From Chryseobacterium indologenes (GTDB taxonomy: Bacteria > Bacteroidota > Bacteroidia > Flavobacteriales > Weeksellaceae): a DNA stretch of 64,000 bases. A program made the translations under genes and the position numbers. Positions 46,863 to 55,313 of this stretch are shown one piece after another (the stretch's first letter is position 1; every line of letters starts with the position of its first letter). The notes below the pieces were generated by a model that saw only the letters and a program-made list of their open reading frames with translations, was not told the DNA's origin and did no database searches. The stretch spans positions 1,488,001 through 1,552,000 of the forward strand of contig NZ_CP074372.1 of NCBI RefSeq assembly GCF_018362995.1, written 5' to 3'.

Positions 46863-47150
46863 ATGGAAAATATAAAGTTTCAGGTATCGCCATATCAGGA
46901 TGAATTGCAGCTCCTTATTGATGGGAAAAAGGCTGGTTATATGTCCATAGAGGTTGACGGAAGACTGCTTATTGTGTATTATACGAAACTTGATGAAGAA
47001 CGTGAAGGAAAAGGATACGCCAAACTATTGCTGGATGAGCTGGTACGCTACGCAGAAGAAAAAGATTTGCTTGTAGACCCGGAATGTGATTTTGTTCGTC
47101 AACAGTTTGAAAACCATCCTGTAAGATATAAAGACATCTGGCATGCCTGA
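46863..47150 (+). CDS. Small GNAT-type N-acetyltransferase (YjdJ-like)
   Basis: A 95-residue protein of the short GNAT family: LQLLIDGKKAGYMSIEVDGRLLIVYYTKLDEEREGKGYAKLLLDELVRYAEEKDL, where the EGKGYAKLLL part stands for the acetyl-CoA pyrophosphate loop, then VDPECDFVRQQFENHPVRYKDIW, the family end. Substrate unknown. The stop abuts the stop of the converging MBL gene (no bases between). Confidence 0.88.
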   Translation: MENIKFQVSPYQDELQLLIDGKKAGYMSIEVDGRLLIVYYTKLDEEREGKGYAKLLLDELVRYAEEKDLLVDPECDFVRQQFENHPVRYKDIWHA

Positions 47151-48248
47151 TCAATCTTCCCACCAGGCTGTAAATTGCTGTTCATGCTGATTCATGTCTA
47201 CTACCTCTCCAATCATTGGAGTGAGGATATTCAGTTTTTTTTCTTTTCCCAAAGCAGTTATCTTTTGTAAAGGTTCATTCCATGGATGAAGAGCGAGTGC
47301 AAATTTGGCTGCATGAACAGGAATAATACGCTCCGCTTTGAGATCAATACCAACCTGAATAACATCTTCCGGCAACGTGTGAATATACCTCCATGCTTCT
47401 CCATATTGTCCGTTCTCAAGAATAGCATAATCGAAAGGGCCATATTGCTCACCAATTGTTTTAAAATGGCTGTCATAACCACTGTCTCCCCCCAAGAAAA
47501 TTTTCTTTGTTGGCGTTATCAAAACATAGGAACTCCATAGGGTATCATTCTGCCTTATTCTTCTGCCGGAAAAATGTCTGGCAGGAGTAAACACAATTTT
47601 CATATCATTTTTCAGATTCACTTCAGTTCCCCATTCTTCTTCAATAAGCGAATTTTCAGCATATCCCCATCTCTCTAAATGCGCTCCCACTCCCAAAGGC
47701 AAAATAGCCATTCCCGTTCTGTCTCTGATAGATGCTACAGTCGGGTAATCCAGATGGTCAAAATGATCGTGGGTGATTACCAGATAATCAATAGCAGGAA
47801 TATCTTCAGGTTTAAAGATATCTGACCCTTTGAATGCCTTGTTAAAATATTTAAAAGGAGAACCATATAAACTCAATACAGGATCAATCAGGAAAGAAAT
47901 ACCGTCTGTCTGCAAATAATAAGATGAATGTCCCAGCCAGATAAATATATCCTGATTTTTGGCTATGCTTTTTAAATTGGTATGAATGGATGGAATTTCT
48001 TTTAAAGGTTTCAGAAGTGGATCTTTTTTTCCTAAAAAGAAATCATAAGTCACTTTCGACATTTTATAGCCTTCTGTAATAGATGGGGTATGGCTGATAT
48101 TCTGAAACTGTCTTTTTTTATAGAGTTTTGACTGTTTGATCCGCTTCAGCCTCTTCCCTTTTGGCACCCCGCCAAACGCCTTCATATTGATCACTATAAA
48201 AAAGGTAACTGTAAGAACAGCTACTGTCGTAATAATCCAATAAATCAT
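47151..48248 (-). CDS. MBL-fold hydrolase, NAPE-PLD/UlaG-like, membrane-anchored
   Basis: A 365-residue protein with an N-terminal membrane helix (MIYWIITTVAVLTVTFFIVIN) and the long-form metallo-beta-lactamase fold of the NAPE-hydrolysing phospholipase D/UlaG group: WLGHSSYYLQTDG, LVITHDHFDHLDY (HxHxDH), FTPARHFSGR, LGGDSGYDSHFK and a closing VPVHAAKF. It probably hydrolyses a phosphodiester or lactone, unknown. The ATG at 48248 makes the helix N-terminal; an upstream ATG at 48317 adds 23 polar residues and is possible. Confidence 0.85.
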   Translation of the reverse strand: MIYWIITTVAVLTVTFFIVINMKAFGGVPKGKRLKRIKQSKLYKKRQFQNISHTPSITEGYKMSKVTYDFFLGKKDPLLKPLKEIPSIHTNLKSIAKNQDIFIWLGHSSYYLQTDGISFLIDPVLSLYGSPFKYFNKAFKGSDIFKPEDIPAIDYLVITHDHFDHLDYPTVASIRDRTGMAILPLGVGAHLERWGYAENSLIEEEWGTEVNLKNDMKIVFTPARHFSGRRIRQNDTLWSSYVLITPTKKIFLGGDSGYDSHFKTIGEQYGPFDYAILENGQYGEAWRYIHTLPEDVIQVGIDLKAERIIPVHAAKFALALHPWNEPLQKITALGKEKKLNILTPMIGEVVDMNQHEQQFTAWWED

Positions 48249-48421
48249 CTGTAGAAAATAAATATCAAATGTATTGACTTTTGTCTTTACATGAAAATTT
48301 ATTCCGTTTAAGTGCATTTTTTAACTAAATTTATCATGTATTTTGGAAAATTTATTACTCATTTGAGTCGTGATTAATTTTAAACTTTCTATATTTAGCA
48401 CCTTAAAAAAACTCAGATATC

Positions 48422-49960
48422 TTGAAAAATTATTCGGTAATATTTCTTCTCGCAATACTTTCGTCTTGTGCGTCTATAAGAAAGCACAACGAACAGCGGG
48501 CTTCATGTATTCCACCGGAGCAACTCAAAGAAGATGTGGACTTTGCTTATTCAAAATTACAGCAAATGCATCCTCAATTATACTGGTACATTCCCAAGAA
48601 GGAATTGGAACATAAATTTGACAGTCTTAAGCAGACGATCACCGAATCTCTTACTCCTCTTCAGTTTTATTTTAAACTTCAGCCAGTCATTGCGGGAATC
48701 CGTGAAGGACATCTTTCATTGAGAATTCCCAGAAAGAAATTTACCAAAAGAGAGTTTAAAAGACTGGAACATCAGAAAGGAATGTTCAGCCGTTTTGAGT
48801 ATTATATTTCAGGCGATCAAATGTATATTATTCAAAACAGAGATTCCATTGAGCATATACAACCCGGAACTGAGATTTTATCCATCAACCATGTTCCTGT
48901 CTCGGATTATATAAAGAAGTACAGAAGTCTCATCAGCAGTGATGGTGACAATACTACTTTCCATCCTTATTTTTTAAAAGATCTTTTCTTTAATTTTTAT
49001 ACAGCAGAGAACGGATTTGGGAATAAAGCAACTCTGGAAACGCTTTATCAGGGAGAAAAAAGAACTTATACTTTAAGCAGAGAAATAAAATCTGATTCTG
49101 ATCTTGAGAAGGATAAGGAAATGAAGAAAAAGACGCTTGAAAAGAAACTGAATGATTATGTAGCTTCAAGTAATTCTTATAACAGAAGTTTTAAATTCCT
49201 GGACAAGGACAGCACTATAGCTTATATAAAAGTTCAGAGTTTCTCCAGAGATTATTCTGATAAGTTTTATAAAAATACCTTTGCCAAGATCAATGAAGCC
49301 AAGGCACCTTACCTCATCATAGATGTGCGAAATAACTATGGAGGTTCTCTCTATGAGATTAATAATCTGTATTCCTATTTGGCGGAAGCTCCTTTTACCC
49401 TGATCAAACCTTCTCAGGTAACATCAAGAAATACTCCACTGCGCACCAATTATTTCAGAAAAAGCAATCCATTAGAATATGCTCTTAAAAGCATTGCTTA
49501 TCCGAGTTATTTCTTCGCACAGGCTTTCAGCACCTATAAAAAAGACGGAAAAGTTTTCTATAAAATGAAAGCTGATAAATCTACAAAACCCAATAAGCAA
49601 GCTTTCCATGGAAAAGTTTTCGTATTGATCAACGGAGGAAGCTTCTCAGCATCTTCTATTATTACTGCCAAGCTTAAAAATGATAAAAGGGCAACTCTTG
49701 TAGGTGAAGAAACAGGTGGTGCCAATGACGGAACAGTTGCAGGTTTCTATTCTTATCAGAAACTTCCTAATTCTAAAATCAGGTTCCCAATAGGATTACT
49801 TCTGGTGCAGCCTAATATCAAATTCTCAGATTCACGGAAAGGTGTTGTTCCTGACGTAGTAGTTACTGAAAGCATGCAGGATATTATTGACAAAAAAGAT
49901 CCACAACTGGATTGGATAAAAAATGAAATTGCTAAAGAAAAAGAGAATAAAGGACAATAA
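48422..49960 (+). CDS. S41-family C-terminal-processing-like peptidase, lipoprotein
   Basis: A 512-residue exported peptidase. The lipobox SSC (Cys16) makes it a lipoprotein. An N-terminal helical part (about 30-100) leads to a PDZ-like region (GTEILSINHVPVSDYIKKY) and the S41 domain with LIIDVRNNYGGSLYE, and VFVLINGGSFSASSIITAKLKNDKRATLVGEETGGANDG, where the Ser in GGSFSAS is the nucleophile. The start is TTG at 48422: no ATG lies between it and the signal. It ends before a strong palindromic terminator. Confidence 0.9.
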   Translation: MKNYSVIFLLAILSSCASIRKHNEQRASCIPPEQLKEDVDFAYSKLQQMHPQLYWYIPKKELEHKFDSLKQTITESLTPLQFYFKLQPVIAGIREGHLSLRIPRKKFTKREFKRLEHQKGMFSRFEYYISGDQMYIIQNRDSIEHIQPGTEILSINHVPVSDYIKKYRSLISSDGDNTTFHPYFLKDLFFNFYTAENGFGNKATLETLYQGEKRTYTLSREIKSDSDLEKDKEMKKKTLEKKLNDYVASSNSYNRSFKFLDKDSTIAYIKVQSFSRDYSDKFYKNTFAKINEAKAPYLIIDVRNNYGGSLYEINNLYSYLAEAPFTLIKPSQVTSRNTPLRTNYFRKSNPLEYALKSIAYPSYFFAQAFSTYKKDGKVFYKMKADKSTKPNKQAFHGKVFVLINGGSFSASSIITAKLKNDKRATLVGEETGGANDGTVAGFYSYQKLPNSKIRFPIGLLLVQPNIKFSDSRKGVVPDVVVTESMQDIIDKKDPQLDWIKNEIAKEKENKGQ

Positions 49961-49966
49961 TTTATA

Positions 49967-49999
49967 AAGTTTCGGCGGGCTTTCAGCCCGCCGAAACTT
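49967..49999. terminator. GC-rich perfect palindromic terminator
   Basis: AAGTTTCGGCGGGCT and its complement form a 15-bp perfect stem with loop TTC, between the converging S41 gene and the anti-sigma-like gene at 50004. Confidence 0.85.
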
Positions 50000-50003
50000 A
50001 TTT

Positions 50004-50594
50004 CTATCTTTTCAATTCTTCCAAAAGATTTTCAATATGCTGCATATATCTTCCGTAATAACGGTGAAACCAGAACTTTCCGGCCAGGTAGAGTAAAAAC
50101 AATCCTCCGATCACAGATCCTATTAAGATCACTGCAATTTTAAGTTCACTCAAAGGTTTTGGCCACGGGATAAATTCCAGGACAATAAGGATCTCACATA
50201 CCAGAAACGGGGCAAAACTGATATAGTATGACAGATAATATTGTTTATTCAGATTCAGCTGCATCACAAGATCTTTCAGAGAATCGTAGGTTTTGGGTGC
50301 AGGATTACTGATTTCGTTATACAGTTTAAAGAACTTACTGAAAAAGAAAACGGTAACAATAAGCATGGAAGCAATTAAAACCGTGATATATAATTGCAAT
50401 TTAAACGGTCTGCAGACTGAGCAAACCAAAAATGCAAAAACAAAAATCCCTATCACCCACCAGAATTCCACACGCATGTTTTTACGTATTTTTTCAAGGG
50501 GAAGATTCAGTTTATTTCTTTGTTCTATGCTTATTTCAGGAGTTTCCTCCATAATATCTTCATTCCAGGTATTTTTCAATTCATCGATATTCAT
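50004..50594 (-). CDS. Membrane protein partner of the ECF sigma factor (copy A)
   Basis: A 196-residue protein: cytoplasmic N-terminus MNIDELKNTWNEDIMEETPEISIEQRNKLNLPLEKIRKNM, then four membrane helices and a short C-terminal helix (WFHRYYGRYMQHIENLLEELKR). Paralogue of 51230-52045: same FKxxWN start, EFWWVIG helix and YGRYM end. It starts 13 bases after a sigma-factor gene. N-terminal pattern and operon position suggest an anti-sigma factor; not recognised as a named family. Confidence 0.78.
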   Translation of the reverse strand: MNIDELKNTWNEDIMEETPEISIEQRNKLNLPLEKIRKNMRVEFWWVIGIFVFAFLVCSVCRPFKLQLYITVLIASMLIVTVFFFSKFFKLYNEISNPAPKTYDSLKDLVMQLNLNKQYYLSYYISFAPFLVCEILIVLEFIPWPKPLSELKIAVILIGSVIGGLFLLYLAGKFWFHRYYGRYMQHIENLLEELKR

Positions 50595-50607
50595 TGGATT
50601 ACTGATT

Positions 50608-51117
50608 TTAATGTTTGTTGGTTTTTATTTGGCTTAAGATATCTTTAAGTTTGTTTTTTGCGCGGTTCATTTTCACTCTTACATTTCCTTCAGAAATTCC
50701 TATCTGCTCTGCAATCTGCTTTCCTGAAAAATCTTCCAGATAATAGAATATAAAGGCTTTATCAATAGGATTAAGTTGATGAATGGCCTTATACATTTCA
50801 GCCAGGCGCTCTTCTTTGCGATAATCATAGTCTTCCTGTACAATGATATGATTGGAAAAATCTTCATTGGCAATAAAGCTTTTTCTTTTTTCTGATTTAA
50901 GGAAAATAATAGCCGTATTCAAAGCGATCCTGTACAGCCATGTTGAAAATTCGCTTTCACCTCTGAAACCAGGAAATGCTTTCCAGAGCTGATAGGTAAT
51001 CTCCTGAAAAAGATCATCACGGTCATCCTTTTCAGTCATGTACATTTTAGAAATCTTAAATAGGATTCCTTTATGCTGTTCAATTTGACTTATAAACTCT
51101 TGTTCTAATGAGGTCAT
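50608..51117 (-). CDS. ECF sigma factor (copy A)
   Basis: A 169-residue sigma factor: region 2 with DDLFQEITYQLWKAFPGF and STWLYRIALNTAIIFLKSEKR, region 4 with LNPIDKAFIFYYLEDFSGKQIAEQIGISEGNVRVKMNRAKNKL. Paralogue of 52057-52566 (same order, same RIALNTAI and KMNRAK segments). Upstream of its own membrane protein gene. Confidence 0.93.
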   Translation of the reverse strand: MTSLEQEFISQIEQHKGILFKISKMYMTEKDDRDDLFQEITYQLWKAFPGFRGESEFSTWLYRIALNTAIIFLKSEKRKSFIANEDFSNHIIVQEDYDYRKEERLAEMYKAIHQLNPIDKAFIFYYLEDFSGKQIAEQIGISEGNVRVKMNRAKNKLKDILSQIKTNKH

Positions 51118-51184
51118 GATTTGTTACTCTATAGAGTTAGTTTTCATTTAAAAAAATTGTTACAGTTTTTACAAAAGAAATAAA

Positions 51185-51209
51185 AAAACCTGACAGCTTA
51201 TCTATCAGG
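51185..51209. terminator. Terminator between the two sigma modules
   Basis: AACCTGA pairs with TCAGGTT over an 11-base loop; minus-strand tail TTTTTTTATT. Ends the transcript of the second sigma module. Confidence 0.72.
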
Positions 51210-51229
51210 TTCTTATTTATATTAAAATT

Positions 51230-52045
51230 CTAATTCAGTTTATTTAAGGCTCTTTGCAAGGATCCTATATCAAGAAGGTTCAGCTTGGCACCGGCTATTA
51301 TGACAATCAAAAAAACGAGTGTCAAAAATAAAATGATAAAAATATACATTGAAACAAACCATATCACGGTATTCAGAATATTTCCTTTGATCCCCATTTT
51401 ATTCATGAAAAATTTCTGAGAACGCTCAAACCATGTTCTTTTCTTTTGCGGTGTGGGACTTACTTCCATTTCGTTAAGTTCATCCACCAAACGTACTACA
51501 TCATCAATATACCTTCCATACATATAATAGATCCAGTATTTTATAATAAAAGCAATCAGAAGCAAAGTGATAAGAAGGCTGCTCCCGAAGATCACCAGAT
51601 TATATTCCATTTCAAAATGGAAATTAATTCTGATTAGAGAGAGAAGAAATCCAAGAGGAATATAGGACACATAATAAGCAATATAAATTTCTTTCGATAT
51701 GAGAAGCTGGGTTTTAAGATTAAACAAATCATAATTTGTATTGATACTATTCTTTTGAAGCAGCTTATACAATTTCAGAAAACGGGAATAAAAATAGACG
51801 ATAATAACAATGGTCAGGATTGTTACAAATGCGGATATGATCTTGATATTAGCATCAGCAGAGGCAAACGGGAAATTTGTTAAAAGTAAAGGCAGCGTTA
51901 CAATCATCAGCCAGAACTCTGTTTCCATATTTACTTTCAGCATCTGTAACGGGGAATGTATTTCCTTCTGTTTTTCCAGAGAAATTTCAGGAGATTCCTG
52001 TCCTGTATCTTTATTCCAAAGTTCTTTAAAGTTTTCTAGCTCCAT
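51230..52045 (-). CDS. Membrane protein partner of the ECF sigma factor (copy B)
   Basis: A 271-residue paralogue of 50004-50594 with the same start (MELENFKELWNKDTGQESPEISLEKQKEIHSPLQMLKVNMETEFWLMI), four helices, a YGRY segment, and an extra C-terminal part of about 80 residues containing a soluble stretch (RTWFERSQKFFMNKMGIKGN) and one or two further helices. 11 bases after its sigma factor gene. Confidence 0.78.
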   Translation of the reverse strand: MELENFKELWNKDTGQESPEISLEKQKEIHSPLQMLKVNMETEFWLMIVTLPLLLTNFPFASADANIKIISAFVTILTIVIIVYFYSRFLKLYKLLQKNSINTNYDLFNLKTQLLISKEIYIAYYVSYIPLGFLLSLIRINFHFEMEYNLVIFGSSLLITLLLIAFIIKYWIYYMYGRYIDDVVRLVDELNEMEVSPTPQKKRTWFERSQKFFMNKMGIKGNILNTVIWFVSMYIFIILFLTLVFLIVIIAGAKLNLLDIGSLQRALNKLN

Positions 52046-52056
52046 TGTTTTATCTT

Positions 52057-52566
52057 TTAATGAGAACCTGCTCCCTGTTTGGTAATGATCTCTTTCAGCT
52101 TTTCTTTTGCCCTTTTCAGCTTTACTCTTGTATTCACTTCAGTAATTCCCAGCTGAACGGCAATTTCTTTTCCTGAGAAACCCTCCAAAAAGAAAAATAT
52201 AAGCGCTTTGTCAATAGGACTCAGCTGATGAATTGCTTCATACATCAGCTTCATATTCACATCATCCGTATCATTATAAGGTTCCTGCCGGGCCCCCAGC
52301 CCATCTATATTCTGGTTCTGTATAAAACTACGTTTTTTTTCACTTCGCAGGAAAACAATTGCAGTGTTTAGTGCAGTTCTGTAAAGCCATGTAGAGAAAT
52401 CACTTCTCTTTTGAAAATCGCCGTATGATTTCCAGGCCTGGTAGATGATCTCCTGATAGAGGTCATTCTGATCGTCCTTATTATCCATGTACATTTTAGA
52501 GATCTTGAAAACAACACCTTTGTGCTTTTCAATTTTCTCTAAAAATTCTTTTTCCGGTGAAGACAT
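52057..52566 (-). CDS. ECF sigma factor (copy B)
   Basis: A 169-residue paralogue of the sigma factor at 50608: DDQNDLYQEIIYQAWKSYGDF and STWLYRTALNTAIVFLRSEKK in region 2; LSPIDKALIFFFLEGFSGKEIAVQLGITEVNTRVKLKRAKEKL in region 4. Same length as copy A. Head gene of the second module. Confidence 0.93.
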   Translation of the reverse strand: MSSPEKEFLEKIEKHKGVVFKISKMYMDNKDDQNDLYQEIIYQAWKSYGDFQKRSDFSTWLYRTALNTAIVFLRSEKKRSFIQNQNIDGLGARQEPYNDTDDVNMKLMYEAIHQLSPIDKALIFFFLEGFSGKEIAVQLGITEVNTRVKLKRAKEKLKEIITKQGAGSH

Positions 52567-52652
52567 GATTTACACACTGATCCTTTAGATAATATTTATT
52601 GAAACATTATCTTATTATAACACAAAACTCCAATTTCCGGCATTAAGTTAAA

Positions 52653-52690
52653 AAAATCCTCAACAAACAAAGAAGTTTATTGAGGATTTT
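52653..52690. terminator. Terminator of the GapN-type gene
   Basis: AAAATCCTCAA pairs with TTGAGGATTTT over a 16-base loop; the minus strand continues with T-rich sequence. Confidence 0.8.
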
Positions 52691-52713
52691 TAATTATGTT
52701 AAATACAACAGGA

Positions 52714-54342
52714 TCAGAAAATATAATCTGTACTTAAAAAATTGGAATCATGTTCTCTGACAATGGTATTGAGTAATTCTTTATTGGAATCTGTAAGTTT
52801 TGCCGCTACTAGAGATCTTATTGAGAATGAACGGAGTGCATCAAAAACAGAAAGCGTACCTTCCGCACTGTCTTTTCTTCCGGTAAACGGAAATACATCC
52901 GGACCTCTTTGCGCCTGGCAGTTGATATTGACACGGCTTACAAGATTTACAAACGGGTCAATAAGCTTTGCAACTTCCTGAGGATCTTCACTGAAAATAC
53001 TCACCTGCATCCCGTGCGAAGCGTTCACCTGATACTCTATAGGCTCTTCTATGTCTTCAAACGGAACAACAGGAATCACCGGGCCAAACTGTTCTTCATG
53101 ATACAGTTTCATCTCACTGTTTACCGGATAAACTACTGCCGGAAAAACAAAAGACTCATCCGTATAGCCTCCATCTTTATTCAAAACAGCTGCTCCTTTC
53201 TGTAAGGCATCATCAATGCATTCTTTCAAATAAGGAGGTTTATTCACTTCCGGAAGCGGAGTTACTTTTACGTCTTTTTCCCACGGTAATCCTGGTTTCA
53301 GGGCAGAAACCGCTGCACTTAGTTTTTCTGTAAATTCTAAAGCAATCTCTTTCTGAACAAATATAAGCTTCAGTGCTGTACATCTTTGTCCGTTGAAAGA
53401 AAGTGCACCTAAAATACATTCGCTCACCGCTACATCAAGATTCGCATTTTTAGTCACGATGGCTGCATTCTTAGCATCAAGGCTCAGAATAGCTCTTAAA
53501 CGATTTACTTTCGGATGCAGCTTTTTCAAGCCGTTAGCTACTTTACTGGAACCGATGAAGGCCAGAACATTCACTTTTCCGCTTTCCATGATTGGAGTGA
53601 TGATTTCTGATCCTTTTCCGTATAATGTATTCACAGTTCCTTTCGGGAATGCTTCTTTAAAAGCGTTTAATAAAGGATAATGAGCCAGTACCCCATGTTT
53701 CGGAAGTTTAAACAGGATAGTATTTCCCATAATCAAAGCGGGAATCAGGGTGGTAAAAATCTCATTCAGAGGATAGTTGAATGGTCCCATACTTAAAACC
53801 ACTCCCAGCGGAGCTCTTCTGATCTGCGCAATGGTTCCTTCTGCCTGTTGAAAACGGGAAGATTCTCTGTCCAGATCTTTCAGAGCATCAATGGTCTGGT
53901 TGATATAATCTACGGTACGGTCAAATTCTTTGGTGGAGTCTGCAAGCGTTTTTCCAATTTCCCACATCAGTAATTTAATGATCAGATCTCTTTGCTGGAT
54001 CATCAGGTAGACGAATTTCTGCATGCATTTGATACGTCCTTCCACAGACATGGTAGGCCATTCACCAAGACCATTGTCATAGGCTTTTACACAAGCTTCA
54101 AGGACATCCATAGCTTCCTTCGGGCCAATATTCGGGATACTTCCCAACAGTTTTCTTTCTAACCCGTTTTCTGTAGGAATGCACACCGGGGAATAGATTT
54201 CGGTAACATCTCCGTCCCACTCTACCAGTTCGCCGTTCAGGAGATAAGTTCTCTGGTGGATGACCGGAACTTTATATTCTTCCGGAATTTCATTTTCACT
54301 CTTAAAAATGTGATGGAATGATGCAGTGTTTTCTGAACTCAT
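52714..54342 (-). CDS. NADP-dependent glyceraldehyde-3-phosphate dehydrogenase (GapN-like aldehyde dehydrogenase)
   Basis: A 542-residue aldehyde dehydrogenase of the non-phosphorylating GAPDH group: oxidises glyceraldehyde-3-phosphate to 3-phosphoglycerate with NADP. The catalytic Cys321 is in FNGQRCTALK, with PLGVVLSMGPFNYPL (substrate channel) and FIGSSKVANGL (cofactor). Unusually, the general-base motif LELGGK reads LSLDAK, so Glu is replaced by Ser. The family segment RGPDVFPFTGRKDS is present. The ATG at 54342 is used; upstream 35 residues to 54447 are unlike the family. Confidence 0.85.
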   Translation of the reverse strand: MSSENTASFHHIFKSENEIPEEYKVPVIHQRTYLLNGELVEWDGDVTEIYSPVCIPTENGLERKLLGSIPNIGPKEAMDVLEACVKAYDNGLGEWPTMSVEGRIKCMQKFVYLMIQQRDLIIKLLMWEIGKTLADSTKEFDRTVDYINQTIDALKDLDRESSRFQQAEGTIAQIRRAPLGVVLSMGPFNYPLNEIFTTLIPALIMGNTILFKLPKHGVLAHYPLLNAFKEAFPKGTVNTLYGKGSEIITPIMESGKVNVLAFIGSSKVANGLKKLHPKVNRLRAILSLDAKNAAIVTKNANLDVAVSECILGALSFNGQRCTALKLIFVQKEIALEFTEKLSAAVSALKPGLPWEKDVKVTPLPEVNKPPYLKECIDDALQKGAAVLNKDGGYTDESFVFPAVVYPVNSEMKLYHEEQFGPVIPVVPFEDIEEPIEYQVNASHGMQVSIFSEDPQEVAKLIDPFVNLVSRVNINCQAQRGPDVFPFTGRKDSAEGTLSVFDALRSFSIRSLVAAKLTDSNKELLNTIVREHDSNFLSTDYIF

Positions 54343-54390
54343 AAATCTTTCTATTTTTTTATGTGATAAGACTGAGACTATCTCAAAAGT

Positions 54391-54473
54391 GTCATTCTGA
54401 ACACAGACTAAAGGTCTGCGAATGTAGTTCTGATATCCAGACATCAATAAGATTCTTCCTTCGTCAGAATGAC
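54391..54473. repeat. GTCATTCTGA/TCAGAATGAC inverted element
   Basis: GTCATTCTGA (54391-54400) and TCAGAATGAC (54464-54473) frame 63 bases that hold CAGACTAAAGGTCTG, a hairpin. It lies just upstream of the GapN start codon and has the GTCATTC ends seen in other intergenic repeats of the window. Confidence 0.55.
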
Positions 54474-54634
54474 AAAAGCCAAACTATTTGACTCTTGAGA
54501 CGGCCTCGTTTAATAATATAAAGGTAGAAGTAAAATGTTTTGAAAAAAACAATCTGACAATAGATTTGATCTATTTGAATTAAAATTAATCTCAGCTCCT
54601 GAAAAAAGAATAATTTAGCCTAAAAATAAATTGC

Positions 54635-55204
54635 ATGTTTTCAAAATTAGTTTTCAGTACACTATTATTCTTTTCCGCAATGGGCTTTGCACAAAAATCT
54701 AAAGCAACCAATACGGTTCTGATGGGAGGAAAAGAAGTACATACCTATGCAAAATTACCGGCGCTGAATAAGCCAGCCCCAAAATTTACCCTTACAGATG
54801 TGAATATGAATGATCAGACGCTGGAATCTTACAGAGGGAAGAATGTGATCTTAAATATCTTTCCTAGTGTAGATACAGGTGTATGCTCAGCTTCTGTACA
54901 CCATTTCAATGAAGAGGCAGGAAACCTTCCCAATACGGTGGTACTTTGCATTTCCAAAGATCTTCCGTTTGCACAGAAAAGATTCTGCGGTGCTGAGGGA
55001 ATCAAAAATGTAGTAATGCTTTCAGATTTCCGTTCAGATTTTGGATGGAACTATGGGGTGGAACTGGTAGATTCTGCAATGAAAGGCCTTCTGAGCAGAG
55101 CTGTAGTGGTAATAGATCCATCAGGAAAGATTATCTACGAAGAGCAGGTTGCGGATATTTCTCACGAACCGAATTATGAAGCAGCGATTGCAGCGGTGAA
55201 ATAA
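54635..55204 (+). CDS. Exported thiol peroxidase paralogue
   Basis: A 189-residue Tpx-type peroxiredoxin with an N-terminal signal peptide (MFSKLVFSTLLFFSAMGFAQ), so it should act in the periplasm. Peroxidatic Cys in FPSVDTGVCSASVHHFNE, resolving Cys in KRFCGAEGIKNVV, GWNYGVELVDSAMKGLL as in tpx. It is a paralogue of the cytosolic copy at 31689, differing mainly by the export signal. A strong palindromic terminator follows. Confidence 0.93.
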   Translation: MFSKLVFSTLLFFSAMGFAQKSKATNTVLMGGKEVHTYAKLPALNKPAPKFTLTDVNMNDQTLESYRGKNVILNIFPSVDTGVCSASVHHFNEEAGNLPNTVVLCISKDLPFAQKRFCGAEGIKNVVMLSDFRSDFGWNYGVELVDSAMKGLLSRAVVVIDPSGKIIYEEQVADISHEPNYEAAIAAVK

Positions 55205-55229
55205 TAAGCTTTTATTTTAAAATAAATAT

Positions 55230-55265
55230 AAATTCCGGCGATCTTCGATCGCCGGAATTTTTTCA
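55230..55265. terminator. Palindromic terminator of the exported Tpx gene
   Basis: AAATTCCGGCGATC and GATCGCCGGAATTT form a 14-bp perfect stem with loop TTC; a T tract follows. Confidence 0.87.
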
Positions 55266-55313
55266 TTAATTATATAAAAAATGCAATGTTTTTTTAAAGC
55301 ACCTGATTCCGTT

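Noticed and set aside
52909..53205. 98-codon plus-strand frame inside the GapN gene
   Set aside because: Antisense shadow of a well-conserved coding region, without its own signals.
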